A stretch of 64,000 nucleotides of DNA from Apoderus coryli (taxonomy: Eukaryota > Arthropoda > Insecta > Coleoptera > Attelabidae). Positions within the stretch are counted from its first letter, which is position 1. Each line of letters begins with the position of its first letter. Shown piece by piece: positions 11,191 through 24,600 of this stretch. Where the stretch lies: the NCBI GenBank assembly GCA_911728435.2, contig OU452217.1, positions 868,001-932,000 of the forward strand, written 5' to 3'. The notes under the pieces are model-generated. The model made no database searches. It had not been told where the DNA came from and worked only from the letters and a program-made list of their open reading frames with translations. A program made the position numbers and the translations under genes.

Positions 11191-12223
11191 AAGTAAAGTG
11201 TCTACCAAAAAGCTGTTTTCTCTCTAAGAATTTAAAACTAAATTTGTTAGTAAAAAGAAATATGGATAAGCATAAAAAAGCAATTTAGAACGATTTAGAG
11301 CGTTTATTTAAATAATTGTGTTATTTATATTTAAAAAGTAAAGTGTCTACCAAAAAGCTGTTTTCTCTCTAAGAATTTAAAACTAAATTTTATTAGGAAA
11401 AAGAAATTAGAATAAGCATAAAAAAAGCAATTTAGAACGAATTAGAGCGTTTAGTTCAGAAATTTTGTTATTTAGATTTAAAAAGTAAAGTTTCTAACAA
11501 AAAGCTGTTTTCTCTTTTAGAATGAAAAACTAAATTTATTAGTAAAAATAAATTAGAATAAGCATAAAAAAGCAATTTAGAACGAATTAGAGCGTTTAGT
11601 TAAGAAATTGTGTTATTTATATTTAAAAAGTAAAGTGTCTACCAAAAAGCTGTTTTCTCTCTAAGAATTTAAAACTAAATTTTATTAGTAAAAAGAAATT
11701 CGAATAAGCATAAAAAAGCAATTTAGAACTATTTAAAGCGTTTATATAAAAATTTGTGTTATTTATATTTAAAAAGAGAATTGTCTACCAAAAAGCTGTT
11801 TTTTCCCTAAGAATTTAAAACTAAATTTGTTAGTAAAAAGAAATTAGAATAAGCATGAAAAAGCAATTTAGAACGATTTAGAGCGTTAATTTAAAAAATT
11901 GTGTTATTTAGATTTAAAATTAAAGTTTCTACAAAATAGCTGTTTTCTCTCTAAGAATTTAAAACTAAATTTTATTAGTAAAAAGAAATTCGAATAAGCA
12001 TAAAAAAGCAATTTAGAACTATTTAAAGCGTTTATTTAAAAATTTGTGTTATTTATATTTAAAAAGTAAAGTGTCTACCAAAAAACTGTTTTCTCTCTAA
12101 GAATTTAAAACTAAATTTGTTAGTAAAAATAAATTAGAATAAGCATAAAATAGCAGTTTAGAACGATTTAGAGCGTTTAGTTAAGAAATAGTGTTATTTA
12201 TATTTAAAAAGTAAAGTGGCTAC

Positions 12224-12368
12224 CAAAAAACTGTTTTCTCTGTAAGAATTTAAAACTAAATGCGTTAGTAAAAAGAAGATAGAATAAGCATAAAAAAGCA
12301 ATTTAGAACGATTTAGAGCGTTTAGTTAAGAAATTGTGCTATTTAGATTTAAAAAGTAAAGTTTCTAT
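12224..12368 (+). repeat. Monomer variant gaagatag (aaaaaactg, ctctgtaag, aatgcgttag)
   Basis: A strongly marked variant: the unit starts caaaaaactg, has ctctgtaag, then aaatgcgttag (adding a third CpG) and gaagatagaataag. Other branches have aatgtgttag instead. Its distinctness makes it the easiest marker for finding HOR boundaries, for example near 2790, 3519, 6870, 12260, 17060, 40110, 44630, 58915, 60655 and 63560. Confidence 0.8.
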
Positions 12369-12513
12369 CAAAAAGCTGTTTACTCTCTAAGAATTTAAAA
12401 CTAAATTTTATTAGGAAAAAGAAATTACAATAAGCATAAAAAAGCAATTAGAACGAATTAGAGCGTTTAGTTAAGAAATTGTGTTATTTATATTTAAAAA
12501 GTAAAGAGTCTAC

Positions 12514-12659
12514 CAAAAAGCTGTTTTCTCTCTAAGAATTTAAAACTAAATTTTATTAGTAAAAAGAAATTCGAATAAGCATAAAAAAGCAATTTAGAAC
12601 TATTTAAAGCGTTTATTTAAAAATTTGTGTTATTTATATTTAAAAAGTAAAGTGTCCAC
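12514..12659 (+). repeat. Monomer variant ttcgaataag / actatttaaagcg
   Basis: In this variant the CpG of acga is lost (actatttaaagcg), but a new CpG appears about 30 bases upstream in ttcgaataag. It also has tttaaaaatttgtg. Copies cluster at 4.1, 9.5-15, 34.7, 39.5-42.7, 55.6 and 61.8 kb. In copies at 11.75 and 39.59 kb the unit has tttatataaaaatttg and aaaaagagaattg, a pair of private markers that proves those two segments are duplicates. Confidence 0.75.
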
Positions 12660-13679
12660 CAAAAAGCTGTTTTCTCTCTAAGAATTTAAAACTAAATTTG
12701 TTAGTAAAATGGAATTAGAATAAACATAAAAAAGCAATTTAGAAGGAATTAGAGCGTTTAGTTAAGAAATTGTGTTATTTATATTTAAAAAGTAAAGTGT
12801 CTACCAAAAAGCTGTTTTCTCTCTAAGAATTTAAAACTAAATTTTATTAGTAAAAAGAAATTAGAATAAGCATAAAAAAGCAATTTAGAAGGAATTAGAG
12901 CGTTTAGTTAAGAAATTGTGTTATTTATATTTAAAAAGTGAAGCGTCTACCAAAAAGCTGTTTTCTCTCTAAGAATTTAAAACTAAATTTGTTAGTAAAA
13001 ATAAATTAGAATAAGCATAAAATAGCAGTTTAGAACGATTTAGAGCGTTTAGTTAAGAAATAGTGTTATTTATATTTAAAAAGTAAAGTTTCTATCAAAA
13101 AGCTGTTTACTCTCTAAGAATTTAAAACTAAATTTTATTAGGAAAAAGAAATTACAATAAGCATAAAAAAGCAATTAGAACGAATTAGAGCGTTTAGTTA
13201 AGAAATTGTGTTATTTATATTTAAAAAGTAAAGTGTCTACCAAAAAGCTGTTTTCTCTCTAAGAATTTAAAACTAAATTTTATTAGGAAAAAGAAATTAG
13301 AATAAGCATAAAAAAAGCAATTTAGAACTATTTAAAGCGTTTATTTAAAAATTTGTGTTATTTATATTTAAAAAGTAAAGTGTCTACCAAAAAGCTGTTT
13401 TCCCTCTAAGAATTTAAAACTAAATTTGTTAGTAAAATAGAATTAGAATAAACATGAAAAAGCAATTTAGAACGATTTAGAGCGTTTATTTAAAAAATTG
13501 TGTTATTTAGATTTAAAAAGTAAAGTTTCTACAAAAAAGCTGTTTTCTCTCTAAGAATTTAAAACTAAATTTTATTAGGAAAAAGAAATTAGAATAAGCA
13601 TAAAAAACGCAATTTAGAACGAATTAGAGCGTTTAGTTCAGAAATTGTGTTATTTAGATTTAAAAAGTAAAGTTTCTAT

Positions 13680-15719
13680 CAAAAAGCTGTTTACTCTCTA
13701 AGAATTTAAAACTAAATTTTATTAGGAAAAAGAAATTACAATAAGCATAAAAAAGCAATTAGAACGAATTAGAGCGTTTAGTTAAGAAATTGTGTTATTT
13801 ATATTTAAAAAGTAAAGTGTCTACCAAAAAGCTGTTTTCTCTCTTTGAATTTAAAACTAAATTTTATCAGTAAAAAGAAATTCGAAAAAGCATAAAAAAG
13901 CAATTTAGAACTATTTAAAGCGTTTATTTAAAAATTTGTGTTATTTATATTTAAAAAGTAAAGTGTCTACCAAAAAGCTGTTTTCTCTCTAAGAATTTAA
14001 AACTCAATTTGTTAGTAAAATGGAATTAGAATAAACATGAAAAAGCAATTTAGAACGATTTAGAGCGTTTATTTAAAAAATTGTGTTATTTAGATTTAAA
14101 AAGTAAAGTTTCTACAAAAAAGCTGTTTTCTCTCTAAGAATTTAAAACTAAATTTTACTAGGAAAAAGAAATTAGAATAAGCATAAAAAAAGCAATTTAG
14201 AACGAATTAGAGCGTTTAGTTCAGAAATTGTGTTATTTAGATTTAAAAAGTAAAGTTTCTAACAAAAAGCTGTTTTCTCTTTTAGAATTTAAAACTAAAT
14301 TTTATTAATTAAAAGAAATTAGAATAAGCATTAAAAAGCAATTTAGAACAAATTAGAGCGTTTAGTTAAGAAATGGTGTTATTTATATTTAAAAAGTAAA
14401 GTGTCTACCAAAAAACAGTTTTCTCTCTAAGAATTTAAAACTGAATGTGTTAGTAAAAAGAAGATAGAATAAGCATAAAAAAGCAATTTAGAACGATTTA
14501 GAGCGTTTAGTTAAGAAATTGTGTTATTTAGATTTAAAAAGTAAAGTGTTTACCAAAAAGCTGTTTTCTCTCTAAGAATTGAAAACTAAATTTTATTAGG
14601 AAAAAGAAATTAGAATAAGCATAAAAAAGCAATTTAGAACGAATTAGAGCGTTTAGTTAAAAAATTGTGTTATTTAGATTTAAAAAGTAAAGTTTCTATC
14701 AAAAAGCTGTTTACTCTCTAAGAATTTAAAACTAAATTTTATTAGGAAAAAGAAATTACAATAAGCATAAAAAAGCAATTAGAACGAATTAGAGCGTTTA
14801 GTTAAGAAATTGTGTTATTTATATTTAAAAAGTAAAGTGTCTACCAAAAAGCTGTTTTCTCTCTTTGAATTTAAAACTAAATTTTATTAGTAAAAAGAAA
14901 TTCGAATAAGCATAAAACAGCAATTTAGAACTATTTAAAGCGTTTATTTAAAAATTTGTGTTATTTATATTTAAAAAGTAAAGTGTCTACCAAAAAGCTG
15001 TTTTCTCTCTAAGAATTTAAAACTCAATTTCTTAGTAAAATGGAATTAGAATAAACATGAAAAAGCAATTTAGAACGATTTAGAGCGTTTATTTAAAAAA
15101 TTGTGTTATTTAGATTTAAAAAGTAAAGTTTCTACAAAAAAGCTGTTTTCTCTCTAAGAATTTAAAACTAAATTTTATTAGGAAAAAGAAATTAGAATAA
15201 GCATAAAAAAAGCAATTTAGAACGAATTAGAGCGTTTAGTTCAGAAATTGTGTTATTTAGATTTAAAAAGTAAAGTTTCTAACAAAAATCTGTTTTCTCT
15301 TTTAGAATGTAAAACTAAATTTTATTAATTAAAAGAAATTAGAATAAGCATTAAAAAGCAATTTAGAACAAATTAGAGCGTTTAGTTAAGAAATGGTGTT
15401 ATTTATATTTAAAAAGTAAAGTGTCTACCAAAAAACAGTTTTCTCTCTAAGAATTTAAAACTGAATGTGTTAGTAAAAAGAAGATAGAATAAGCATAAAA
15501 AAGCAATTTAGAACGATTTAGAGCGTTTAGTTAAGAAATTGTGTTATTTAGATTTAAAAAGTAAAGTGTTTACCAAAAAGCTGTTTTCTCTCTAAGAATT
15601 GAAAACTAAATTTTATTAGGAAAAAGAAATTAGAATAAGCATAAAAAAGCAATTTAGAACGAATTAGAGCGTTTAGTTAAAAAATTGTGTTATTTAGATT
15701 TAAAAAGTAAAGTGTCTAC
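13680..15719 (+). repeat. 1,020-bp, 7-monomer HOR in two copies
   Basis: Copies at 13680-14699 and 14700-15719 match at a constant offset of 1,020 bp, with markers ctctttgaattt (13841 and 14861), aactcaattt, attttattaattaaaag, aacaaattagagcg and gtgtttacc. Few differences are visible (for example attttatcag versus attttattag, gcataaaacagc, caatttcttag and aaaaatctg in the second copy). Confidence 0.85.
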
Positions 15720-18700
15720 CAAAAAGCTGTTTTCTCTCTAAGAATTTAAAACTAAATTTGTTAGTAAAAAGAAATTAGAATAAGCATAAAAAAGCAATTT
15801 AGAAAGATTTAGAGCGCTTATTTAAAAAATTGTGTTATTTATATTTAAAAAGTAGTGTCTACCAAAAAGCTTTTTTTTTCTCTAAGAATTTAAAACTAAA
15901 TTTGTTAGTAAAAAGAAGATAGAATAAGCATAAAAAAGCAATTTAGAACGATTTAGAGCGTTTAGTTAAGAAATTGTGTTATTTAGATTTAAAAAGTAAA
16001 GTGTCTACCAAAAAGATGTTTTCTCTCTAAGAATTTAAAACTAAATTTTATTAGTAAAAAGAAATTAGAATAAGCATAAAAAAGCAATTTAGAAGGAATA
16101 CAAGCGTTTAGTTAAGAAATTGTGTTATTTAGATTTAAAAAGTAAAGTGTCTACCAAAAAGCTGTTTTCTCTCTAAGAATTGAAAACTAAATTTTATTAG
16201 GAAAAAGAAATTAGAATAAGCATAAAAAAGCAATTTAGAACGAATTAGAGCGTTTAGTTAAAAAATTGTGTTATTTAGATTTAAAAAGTAAAGTGTCTAC
16301 CAAAAAGCTGTTTTCTCTCTAAGAATTTAAAACTAAATTTGTTAGTAAAAAGGAATTAGAATAAGCATGAAAAAGCAATTTAGAACGATTTAGAGCGTTA
16401 ATTTAAAAAATTGTGTTATTTAGGTTTAAAAAGTAAAGTTTCTACAAAATAGCTGTTTTCTCTCTAAGAATTTAAAACTAAATTTTATTAGGAAAAAGAA
16501 ATTAGAATAAGCATAAAAAAAGCAATTTAGAACGAATTAGAGCGTTTAGTTCAGAAATTGTGTTATTTAGATTTAAAAAGTAAAGTTTCTAACAAAAATC
16601 TGTTTTCTCTTTTAGAATGTAAAACTAAATTTATTAGTAAAAAGAAATTAGAATAAGCATAAAAAAGCAATTTAGAACGAATTAGAGCGTTTATTTAAAA
16701 AATTGTGTTATTTAGATTTAAAAAGTAAAGTTTCTACAAAATAGCTGTTTTCTCTCTAAGAATTTAAAACTACATTTTATAAGGAAAAAGAAATTAGAAT
16801 AAGCATAAAAAAGCAATTTAGAACGAATTAGAGCGTTTAGTTCAGAAATTGTGTTATTTAGATTTAAAAAGTAAAGTTTCTAACAAAAAGCTGTTTTCTC
16901 TTTTAGAATTTAAAACTAAATTTTATTAGTTAAAAGAATTTAGAATAAGCATAAAAAAGCAATTTAGAACGAATTAGAGCGTTTAGTTAAGAAATGGTGT
17001 TATTTATATTTAAAAAGTAAAGTGTCTACCAAAAAACTGTTTTCTCTGTAAGAATTTAAAACTACATGCGTTAGTAAAAAGAAGATAGAATAAGCATAAA
17101 AAAAACAATTTAGAACGATTTAGAGCATTTAGTTAAGAAATTGTGTTATTTAGATTTAAAAAGTAAAGTTTCTATCAAAAAGCTGTTTACTCTCTAAGAA
17201 TTTAAAACTAAATTGTATTAGGAAAAAGAAATTGGAATAAGCATAAAAAAGCAATTTAGAACGATTTAGAGCGTTTATTTAAAAAATTGTTTTATTTATA
17301 TTTAAAAAGTAAAGTGTCTACCAAAAAGCTGTTTTCTCTTTTAAAATTTAAAACTAAATTTTATTAGTAAAAAGAAATTACATCAAGCATAAAAAAGCAA
17401 TTAGAACGAATTAGAGCGTTTAGTTAAGAAATTGTGTTATTTAGATTTAAAAAGTAAAGTGTCTACCAAAAAGCTGTTTTCTCTCTAAGAATTTAAAACT
17501 AAATTTGTTAGTAAAAAGGAATTAGAATAAGCATAAAAAAGCAATTTAGAACGATTTAGAGCGTTTATTTAAAAAATTGTGTTATTTAGATTTAAAAAGT
17601 AAAGTTTCTACCAAAAAGCTGTTTTCTCTCTAAGAATTTAAAACTTAATTTTATTAGGAAAAAGAAATTAGAATAAAAATAAAAAAGCAATTTAGAACGA
17701 ATTAGAGCGTTTAGATAAGAAATTGGGTTATTTATATTTAAAAAGTAAAGTGTCTACCAAAAAGCTGTTTTCTCTCTAAGAATTTAAAACTAAATTTGTT
17801 AGTAAAAATAAATTAGAATAAGCATAAAAAAGCAGTTTAGAACGATTTAGAGCGTTTAGTTAAGAAATGGTGTTATTTAGATTTAAAAAGTAAAGTGGCT
17901 ACCAAAAAACTGTTCTCTCTGTAAGAATTTAAAACTAAATGCGTTAGTAAAAAGAAGATAGAATAAGCATAAAAAAGCAATTTAGAAACGATTTAGAGCG
18001 TTTAGTTAAGAAATTGTGTTATTTAGATTTAAAAAGTAAAGTTTCTATCAAAAAGCTGTTTACTCTCTAAGAATTTAAAACTAAATTTTATTAGGAAAAA
18101 GAAATTACAATAAGCATAAAAAAGCAATTAGAACGAATTAGAGCGTTTAGTTAAGAAATTGTGTTATTTATATTTAAAAAGTAAAGTGTCTACCAAAAAG
18201 CTGTTTTCTCTCTAAGAATTTAAAACTAAATTTTATTAATTAAAAGAAATTAGAATAAGCATTAAAAAGCAATTTAAAACGAATTAGAGCTTTTAGTTAA
18301 GAAATGGTGTTATTTATATTTAAAAAGTAAAGTTTCTACAAAAAAGCTGTTTTCTCTCTAAGAATTTAAAACTAAATTTTATTAGGAAAAAGAAATTAGA
18401 ATAAGCATAAAAAAGCAATTAGAACGAATTAGAGCGTTTAGTTAAGAAATTGTGTTATTTATATTTAAAAAGTAAAGTTTCTACAAAAAAGCTGTTTTCT
18501 CTCTAAGAATTTAAAACTGAATGTGTTAGTAAAAAGAAGATAGATTAAGCATAAAAAAGCAATTTAGAACGATTTAGAGCGTTTAGTTAAGAAATTGTGT
18601 TATTTAGATTTAAAAATTAAAGTGTCTACCAAAAAGCTGTTTTCTCTCTAAGAATTGAAAACAAAATTTTATTAGGAAAAAGAAATTAGAATAAGCATAA

Positions 18701-19209
18701 AAAAGCAATATAGAACGAGTTAGACCGTTTAGTTCAGAAATTGTGTTATTTAGATTTAAAAAGTAAAGTGTCTACCAAAAAGCTGTTTTCTCTCTAAGAA
18801 TTTAAAACTAAATTTGTTAGTAAAATGGAATTAGAATAAACATGAAAAAGCAATTTAGAACGATTTAGAGCGTTTATTTAAAAAATTGTGTTATTTAGAT
18901 TTAAAAAGTAAAGTTTCTACAAAAAAGCTGTTTTCTCTCTAAGAATTTAAAACTAAATTTTATTAGGAAAAAGAAATTAGAATAAGCATAAAAAAGCAAT
19001 ATAGAACGAATTAGAGCGTTTAGTTAAAAAATTGTGTTATTTAGATTTAAAAAGTAAAGTGTCTACCAAAAAGCTGTTTTCTCTCTAAGAATTTAAAACT
19101 AAATTTGTTAGTAAAAAGAAATTAGAATAAGCATAAAAAAGCAATTTAGAACGATTTAGAGCGCTTATTTAAAAAATTGTGTTATTTATATTTAAAAAGT
19201 AGTGTCTAC

Positions 19210-19355
19210 CAAAAAGCTTTTTTTTTCTCTAAGAATTTAAAACTAAATTTGTTAGTAAAAAGAAGATAGAATAAGCATAAAAAAGCAATTTAGAACGAAT
19301 TAGAGCGTTTAGTTAAGAAATTGTGTTATTTAGATTTAAAAAGTAAGGTGTCTAC
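19210..19355 (+). repeat. Monomer variant with a 9-T run after agc
   Basis: The opening agctgttttctctctaag is replaced by agc, nine T, ctctaag. The preceding unit typically carries gcgctta, and usually a 2-bp deletion giving aagtagtgtc, so the markers travel together as a linked pair. T-run length is 10 at about 5090 and 8590, 9 in most others (about 15872, 20676, 28122, 32945, 43431, 47082, 48672, 48962, 53492), and the copy near 53782 has ga followed by 8 T. A related branch reads cttctttttttctc near 35570, 36298, 56407 and 57132. Confidence 0.75.
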
Positions 19356-21689
19356 CAAAAAGATGTTTTCTCTCTAAGAATTTAAAACTAAATTTTATTA
19401 GTAAAAAGAAATTAGAATAAGCATAAAAAAGCAATTTAGAAGGAATTAGAGCGTTTAGTTAAGAAATTGTGTTATTTATATTTAAAAAGTAAAGTGTCTA
19501 CCAAAAAGCTGTTTTCTCTCTAAGAATTTAAAACTAAATTTTATTAGGAAAAAGAAATTAGAATAAGCATAAAAAAAGCAATTTAGAACGAATTAGAGCG
19601 TTTAGTTCAGAAATTGTGTTATTTAGATTTAAAAAGTAAAGTTTCTAACAAAAAGCTGTTTTCTCTTTTAGAATTTAAAACTAAATTTTATTAATTAAAA
19701 GAAATTAGAATAAGCATTAAAAAGCAATTTAAAACGAATTAGAGCGTTTAGTCAAGAAATGGTGTTATTTATATTTAAAAAGTAAAGTTTCTACAAAAAA
19801 GCTGTTTTCTCTCTAAGAATTTAAAACTTAATTTTATTAGGAAAAAGAAATTAGAATAAGCATAAAAAAAGCAATTTAGAACGAGTTAGACCGTTTAGTT
19901 CAGAAATTATGTTATTTAGATTTAAAAAGTAAAGTTTCTAACAAAAAGCTGTTTTCTCTTTTAGAATTTAAAACTAAATTTTATTAATTAAAAGAAATTA
20001 GAATAAGCATTAAAAAGCAATTTAGAACGAATTAGAGCGTTTAGTTAAGAAATTGTGTTATTTAGATTTAAAAATTAAAGTGTCTACCAAAAAGCTGTTT
20101 TCTCTCTAAGAATTGAAAACAAAATTTTATTAGGAAAAAGAAATTAGAATAAGCATAAAAAAGCAATATAGAACGAGATAGACCGTTTAGTTCAGAAATT
20201 GTGTTATTTAGATTTAAAAAGTAAAGTGTCTACCAAAAAGCTGTTTTCTCTCTAAGAATTTAAAACTAAATTTGTTAGTAAAATGGAATTAGAATAAACA
20301 TGAAAAAGCAATTTAGAACGATTTAGAGCGTTTATTTAAAAAATTGTGTTATTTAGATTTAAAAAGTAAAGTTTCTACAAAAAGCTGTTTTCTCTCTAAG
20401 AATTTAAAACTAAATTTTATTAGGAAAAAGAAATTAGAATAAGCATAAAAAAACAATATAGAACGAATTAGAACGTTTAGTTAAAAAATTGTGTTATTTA
20501 GATTTAAAAAGTAAAGTGTCTACCAAAAAGCTGTTTTCTCTCTAAGAATTTAAAACTAAATTTGTTAGTAAAAAGAAATTAGAATAAGCATAAAAAAGCA
20601 ATTTAGAACGATTTAGAGCGCTTATTTAAAAAATTGTGTTATTTATATTTAAAAAGTAGTGTCTACCAAAAAGCTTTTTTTTTCTCTAAGAATTTAAAAC
20701 TAAATTTGTTAGTAAAAAGAAGATAGAATAAGCATAAAAAAGCAATTTAGAAGGAATTAAAGCGTTTAGTTAAGAAATTGTGTTATTTATATTTAAAAAG
20801 TAAAGTGTCTACCAAAAAGCTGTTTTCTCTCTAAGAATTTAAAACTAAATTTGTTAGTAAAAAGAAATATGAATAAGCATAAAAAAGCAATTTAGAACGA
20901 TTTAGAGCGTTTATTTAAAAAATTGTGTTATTTATATTTAAAAAGTAAAGTGTCTACTAAAAAGCTGTTTTCTCTCTAAGAATTTAAAACTAAATTTGTT
21001 AGTAAAAAGGAATTAGAATAAGCATGAAAAAGCAATTTAGAACGATTTAGAGCGTTTATTTAAAAAATTGTGTTATTTAGATTTAAAAAGTAAAGTTTCT
21101 ACAAAATAGCTGTTTTCTCTCTAAGAATTTAAAACTAAACTTTATTAGGAAAAAGAAATTAGAATAAGCATAAAAAAAGCAATTTAGAACGATTTAGAGC
21201 GTTTAGTTCAGAAATTGTGTTATTTAGATTTAAAAAGTAAAGTTTCTAACAAAAATCTGTTTTCTCTTTTAGAATGTAAAACTAAATTTATTAGTAAAAA
21301 GAAATTAGAATAAGCATAAAAAAGCAATTTAGAACGAATTAGAGCGTTTATTTAAAAAAATGTGTTATTTAGATTTAAAAAGTAAAGTTTCTACAAAATA
21401 GCTGTTTTCTCTCTAAGAATTTAAAACTAAATTTTATTAGGAAAAAGAAATTAGAATAAGCATAAAAAAAGCAATTTAGAACGAATTAGAGCGTTTATTT
21501 CAGAAATTGTGTTATTTAGATTTAAAAAGTAAAGTTTCTAACAAAAAGCTGTTTTCTCTTTTAGAATTTAAAACTAAATTTTATTAGTTAAAAGAATTTA
21601 GAATAAGCATAAAAAAGCAATTTAGAACGAATTAGAGCGTTTAGTTAAGAAATGGTGTTATTTATATTTAAAAAGTAAAGTGTCTACCA

Positions 21690-23450
21690 AAAAACTGTTT
21701 TCTCTGTAAAAATTTAAAACTAAATGCGTTAGTAAAAAGAAGATAGAATAAGCACAACAAAAAAAAACAATTTAGAACGATTTAGAGCGTTTATTTAAAA
21801 AATTGTGTTATTTATATTTAAAAAGTAAAGTGTCTACCAAAAAGCTGTTTTCTCTCTAAGAATTTAAAACTAAATTTGTTAGTAAAAAGGAATTAGAATA
21901 AGCATGAAAAAGCAACTTAGAACGATTTAGAGCGTTTATTTAAAAAATTGTGTTATTGAGATTTAAAAAGTAAAGTTTCTACAAAATAGCTGTTTTCTCT
22001 CTAAGAATTTAAAACTAAATTTTATTAGGAAAAAGAAATTAGAATAAGCATAAAAAAAGCAATTTAGAACGATTTAGAGCGTTTAGTTCAGAAATTGTGT
22101 TATTTAGATTTAAAAAGTAAAGTTTCTAACAAAAATCTGTTTTCTCTTTTAGAATGTAAAACTAAATTTATTAGTAAAAAGAAATTAGAATAAGCATAAA
22201 AAAGCAATTTAGAACGAATTAGAGCGTTTATTTAAAAAAATGTGTTATTTAGATTTAAAAAGTAAAGTATCTACAAAATAGCTGTTTTCTCTCTAAGAAT
22301 TTAAAACTAAATTTTATTAGGAAAAAGAAATTAGAATAAGCATAAAAAAGCAATTTAGAACGAATTAGAGCGTTTAGTTCAGAAATTGTGTTATTTAGAT
22401 TTAAAAAGTAAAGTTTCTAACAAAAAGCTGTTTTCTCTTTTAGAATTTAAAACTAAATTTTATTAGTTAAAAGAATTTAGAATAAGCATAAAAAAGCAAT
22501 TTAGAACGAATTAGAGCGTTTAGTTAAGAAATGGTGTTATTTATATTTAAAAAGTAAAGTGTCTACCAAAAAACTGTTTTCTCTGTAAAAATTTAAAACT
22601 AAATGCGTTAGTAAAAAGAAGATAGAATAAGCACAACAAAAAAAAAACAATTTAGAACGATTTAGAGCGTTTATTTAAAAAATTGTGTTATTTATATTTA
22701 AAAAGTAAAGTGTCTACCAAAAAGCTGTTTTCTCTCTAAGAATTTAAAACTAAATTTGTTAGTAAAAAGGAATTAGAATAAGCATGAAATAGCAATTTAG
22801 AACGATTTAGAGCGTTTATTTAAAAAATTGTGTTATTTAGATTTAAAAAGTAAAGTTTCTACAAAATAGCTGTTTTCTCTCTAAGAATTTAAAACTAAAT
22901 TTTATTAGGAAAAAGAAATTAGAATAAGCATAAAAAAAGCAATTTAGAACGATTTAGAGCGTTTAGTTCAGAAATTGTGTTATTTAGATTTAAAAAGTAA
23001 AGTTTCTAACAAAAATCTGTTTTCTCTTTTAGAATGTAAAACTAAATTTATTAGTAAAAAGAAATTAGAATAAGCATAAAAAAGCAATTTAGAACGAATT
23101 AGAGCGTATATTTAAAAAAATGTGTTATTTAGATTTAAAAAGTAAAGTTTCTACAAAATAGCTGTTTTCTCTCTAAGAATTTAAAACTAAATTTTATTAG
23201 GAAAAAGAAATTAGAATAAGCATAAAAAAAGCAATTTAGAACGAATTAGAGCGTTTAGTTCAGAAATTGTGTTATTTAGATTTAAAAAGTAAAGTTTCTA
23301 ACAAAAAGCTGTTTTCTCTTTTAGAATTTAAAACTAAATTTTATTGATTAAAAGAAATTAGAATAAGCATTAAAAAGCAATTTAAAACGAATTAGAGCGT
23401 TTAGTTAAGAAATGGTGTTATTTATATTTAAAAAGTAAAGTTTCTACAAA
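21690..23450 (+). repeat. 879-bp, 6-monomer HOR
   Basis: The gcacaac marker units at 21752 and 22631 are 879 bp apart and the units between and after them keep the same order (ggaattagaataagcatg, tacaaaatagctg, aaaaatctg with aatgtaaaac, acaaaatagctg, ctcttttagaatt). The same 879-bp spacing is kept in the other two copies of this block (29199 and 30078; 50039 and 50918), so the HOR existed before the block was copied. Small differences such as gcaacttag and ttattgag mark one unit. Confidence 0.8.
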
Positions 23451-23885
23451 AAAGCTGTTTTCTCTCTAAGAATTTAAAACTTAATTTTATTAGGAAAAAG
23501 AAATTAGAATAAGCATAAAAAAAGCAATTTAGAACGAGTTAGACCGTTTAGTTCAGAAATTGTGTTATTTAGATTTAAAAAGTAAAGTTTCTAACAAAAA
23601 GCTGTTTTCTCTTTTAGAATTTAAAACTAAATTTTATTAATTAAAAGAAATTAGAATAAGCATTAAAAAGCAATTTAGAACGAATTAGAGCGTTTAGTTA
23701 AGAAATGGTGTTATTTATATTTAAAAAGTAAAGTGTCTACCAAAAAACTGTTTTCTCTCTAAGAATTTAAAACTGAATGTGTTAGTAAAAAGAAGATAGA
23801 ATAAGCATAAAAAAGCAATTTAGAACGATTTAGAGCGTTTAGTTAAGAAATTGTGTTATTTAGATTTAAAAATTAAAGTGTCTAC

Positions 23886-24031
23886 CAAAAAGCTGTTTTC
23901 TCTCTAAGAATTGAAAACAAAATTTTATTAGGAAAAAGAAATTAGAATAAGCATAAAAAAGCAATATAGAACGAGTTAGACCGTTTAGTTCAGAAATTGT
24001 GTTATTTAGATTTAAAAAGTAAAGTGTCTAC
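23886..24031 (+). repeat. Monomer variant gaacgagttagaccg
   Basis: Marked by gaattgaaaacaaaa, caatatagaacg and gagttagaccg, changing the usual gaattagagcg while keeping both CpG sites. It is normally followed by the variant with atggaattagaataaac. Found in the 18.7-31.5 and 46-52 kb blocks; a sister branch has caatttagaacgagttagaccg (about 19880, 23537, 26310, 30980, 45990, 47735, 51528). Confidence 0.7.
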
Positions 24032-24176
24032 CAAAAAGCTGTTTTCTCTCTAAGAATTTAAAACTAAATTTGTTAGTAAAATGGAATTAGAATAAACATG
24101 AAAAAGCAATTTAGAACGATTTAGAGCGTTTATTTAAAAAATTGTGTTATTTAGATTTAAAAAGTAAAGTTTCTAC
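24032..24176 (+). repeat. Monomer variant atggaattagaataaacatg
   Basis: A variant-G unit with gtaaaatggaatt and gaataaacatgaaaaagc. The ATG triplets do not open a reading frame of any length, because stops follow within a few codons. Copies near 10.5, 12.7, 13.4, 14.0 and 15.0 kb have private changes (aactcaattt at 14.0 and 15.0 kb), and the rest sit in duplicated blocks. Confidence 0.7.
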
Positions 24177-24600
24177 CAAAAAGCTGTTTTCTCTCTAAGA
24201 ATTGAAAACAAAATTTTATTAGGAAAAAGAAATTAGAATAAGCATAAAAAAGCAATATAGAACGAGTTAGACCGTTTAGTTCAGAAATTGTGTTATTTAG
24301 ATTTAAAAAGTAAAGTGTCTACCAAAAAGCTGTTTTCTCTCTAAGAATTTAAAACTAAATTTGTTAGTAAAATGGAATTAGAATAAACATGAAAAAGCAA
24401 TTTAGAACGATTTAGAGCGTTTATTTAAAAAATTGTGTTATTTAGATTTAAAAAGTAAAGTTTCTACAAAAAAGCTGTTTTCTCTCTAAGAATTTAAAAC
24501 TAAATTTTATTAGGAAAAAGAAATTAGAATAAGCATAAAAAAGCAATATAGAACGAATTAGAGCGTTTAGTTAAAAAATTGTGTTATTTAGATTTAAAAA

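Larger units (their letters stand above)
23886..24467 (+). repeat. 291-bp dimer duplicated in tandem
   Basis: The pair gaacgagttagaccg unit plus atggaattagaataaac unit occurs twice in succession, at 23886-24176 and 24177-24467. The related blocks near 26.69, 31.34 and 51.89 kb have the pair once. This is therefore a local gain in this block only and probably one of the youngest events in the window. Confidence 0.85.
21825..24600 (+). repeat. Tandem block duplication, copy 1 (2,776 bp)
   Basis: Matches about 24601-27085 with an offset of 2,776 bp (gcaacttag at 21915 and 24691 measured at acttag; gcacaac at 22631 and 25407; acgagttaga at 23971 and 26747). This copy is 291 bp longer because of an extra dimer at 24177-24467; without it the ancestral block is about 2,485 bp, or 17 monomers. 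The other two relatives of this region (about 29.27-31.76 kb and about 50.1-52.3 kb) have a single copy. Confidence 0.8.

Noticed and set aside
19195..19225. Polymerase III terminator or polypyrimidine tract at the T-run units
   Set aside because: No A and B box or exon-like sequence lies upstream; the T run is a slippage product of the monomer's own pyrimidine tract.
21740..21775. Poly-A tail of a retroposon at the gcacaac plus A-run units
   Set aside because: The A run replaces gcataaaaaagc inside a normal monomer that continues in register after it; no inserted body or target duplication is present. It is a local expansion of an existing A-run.
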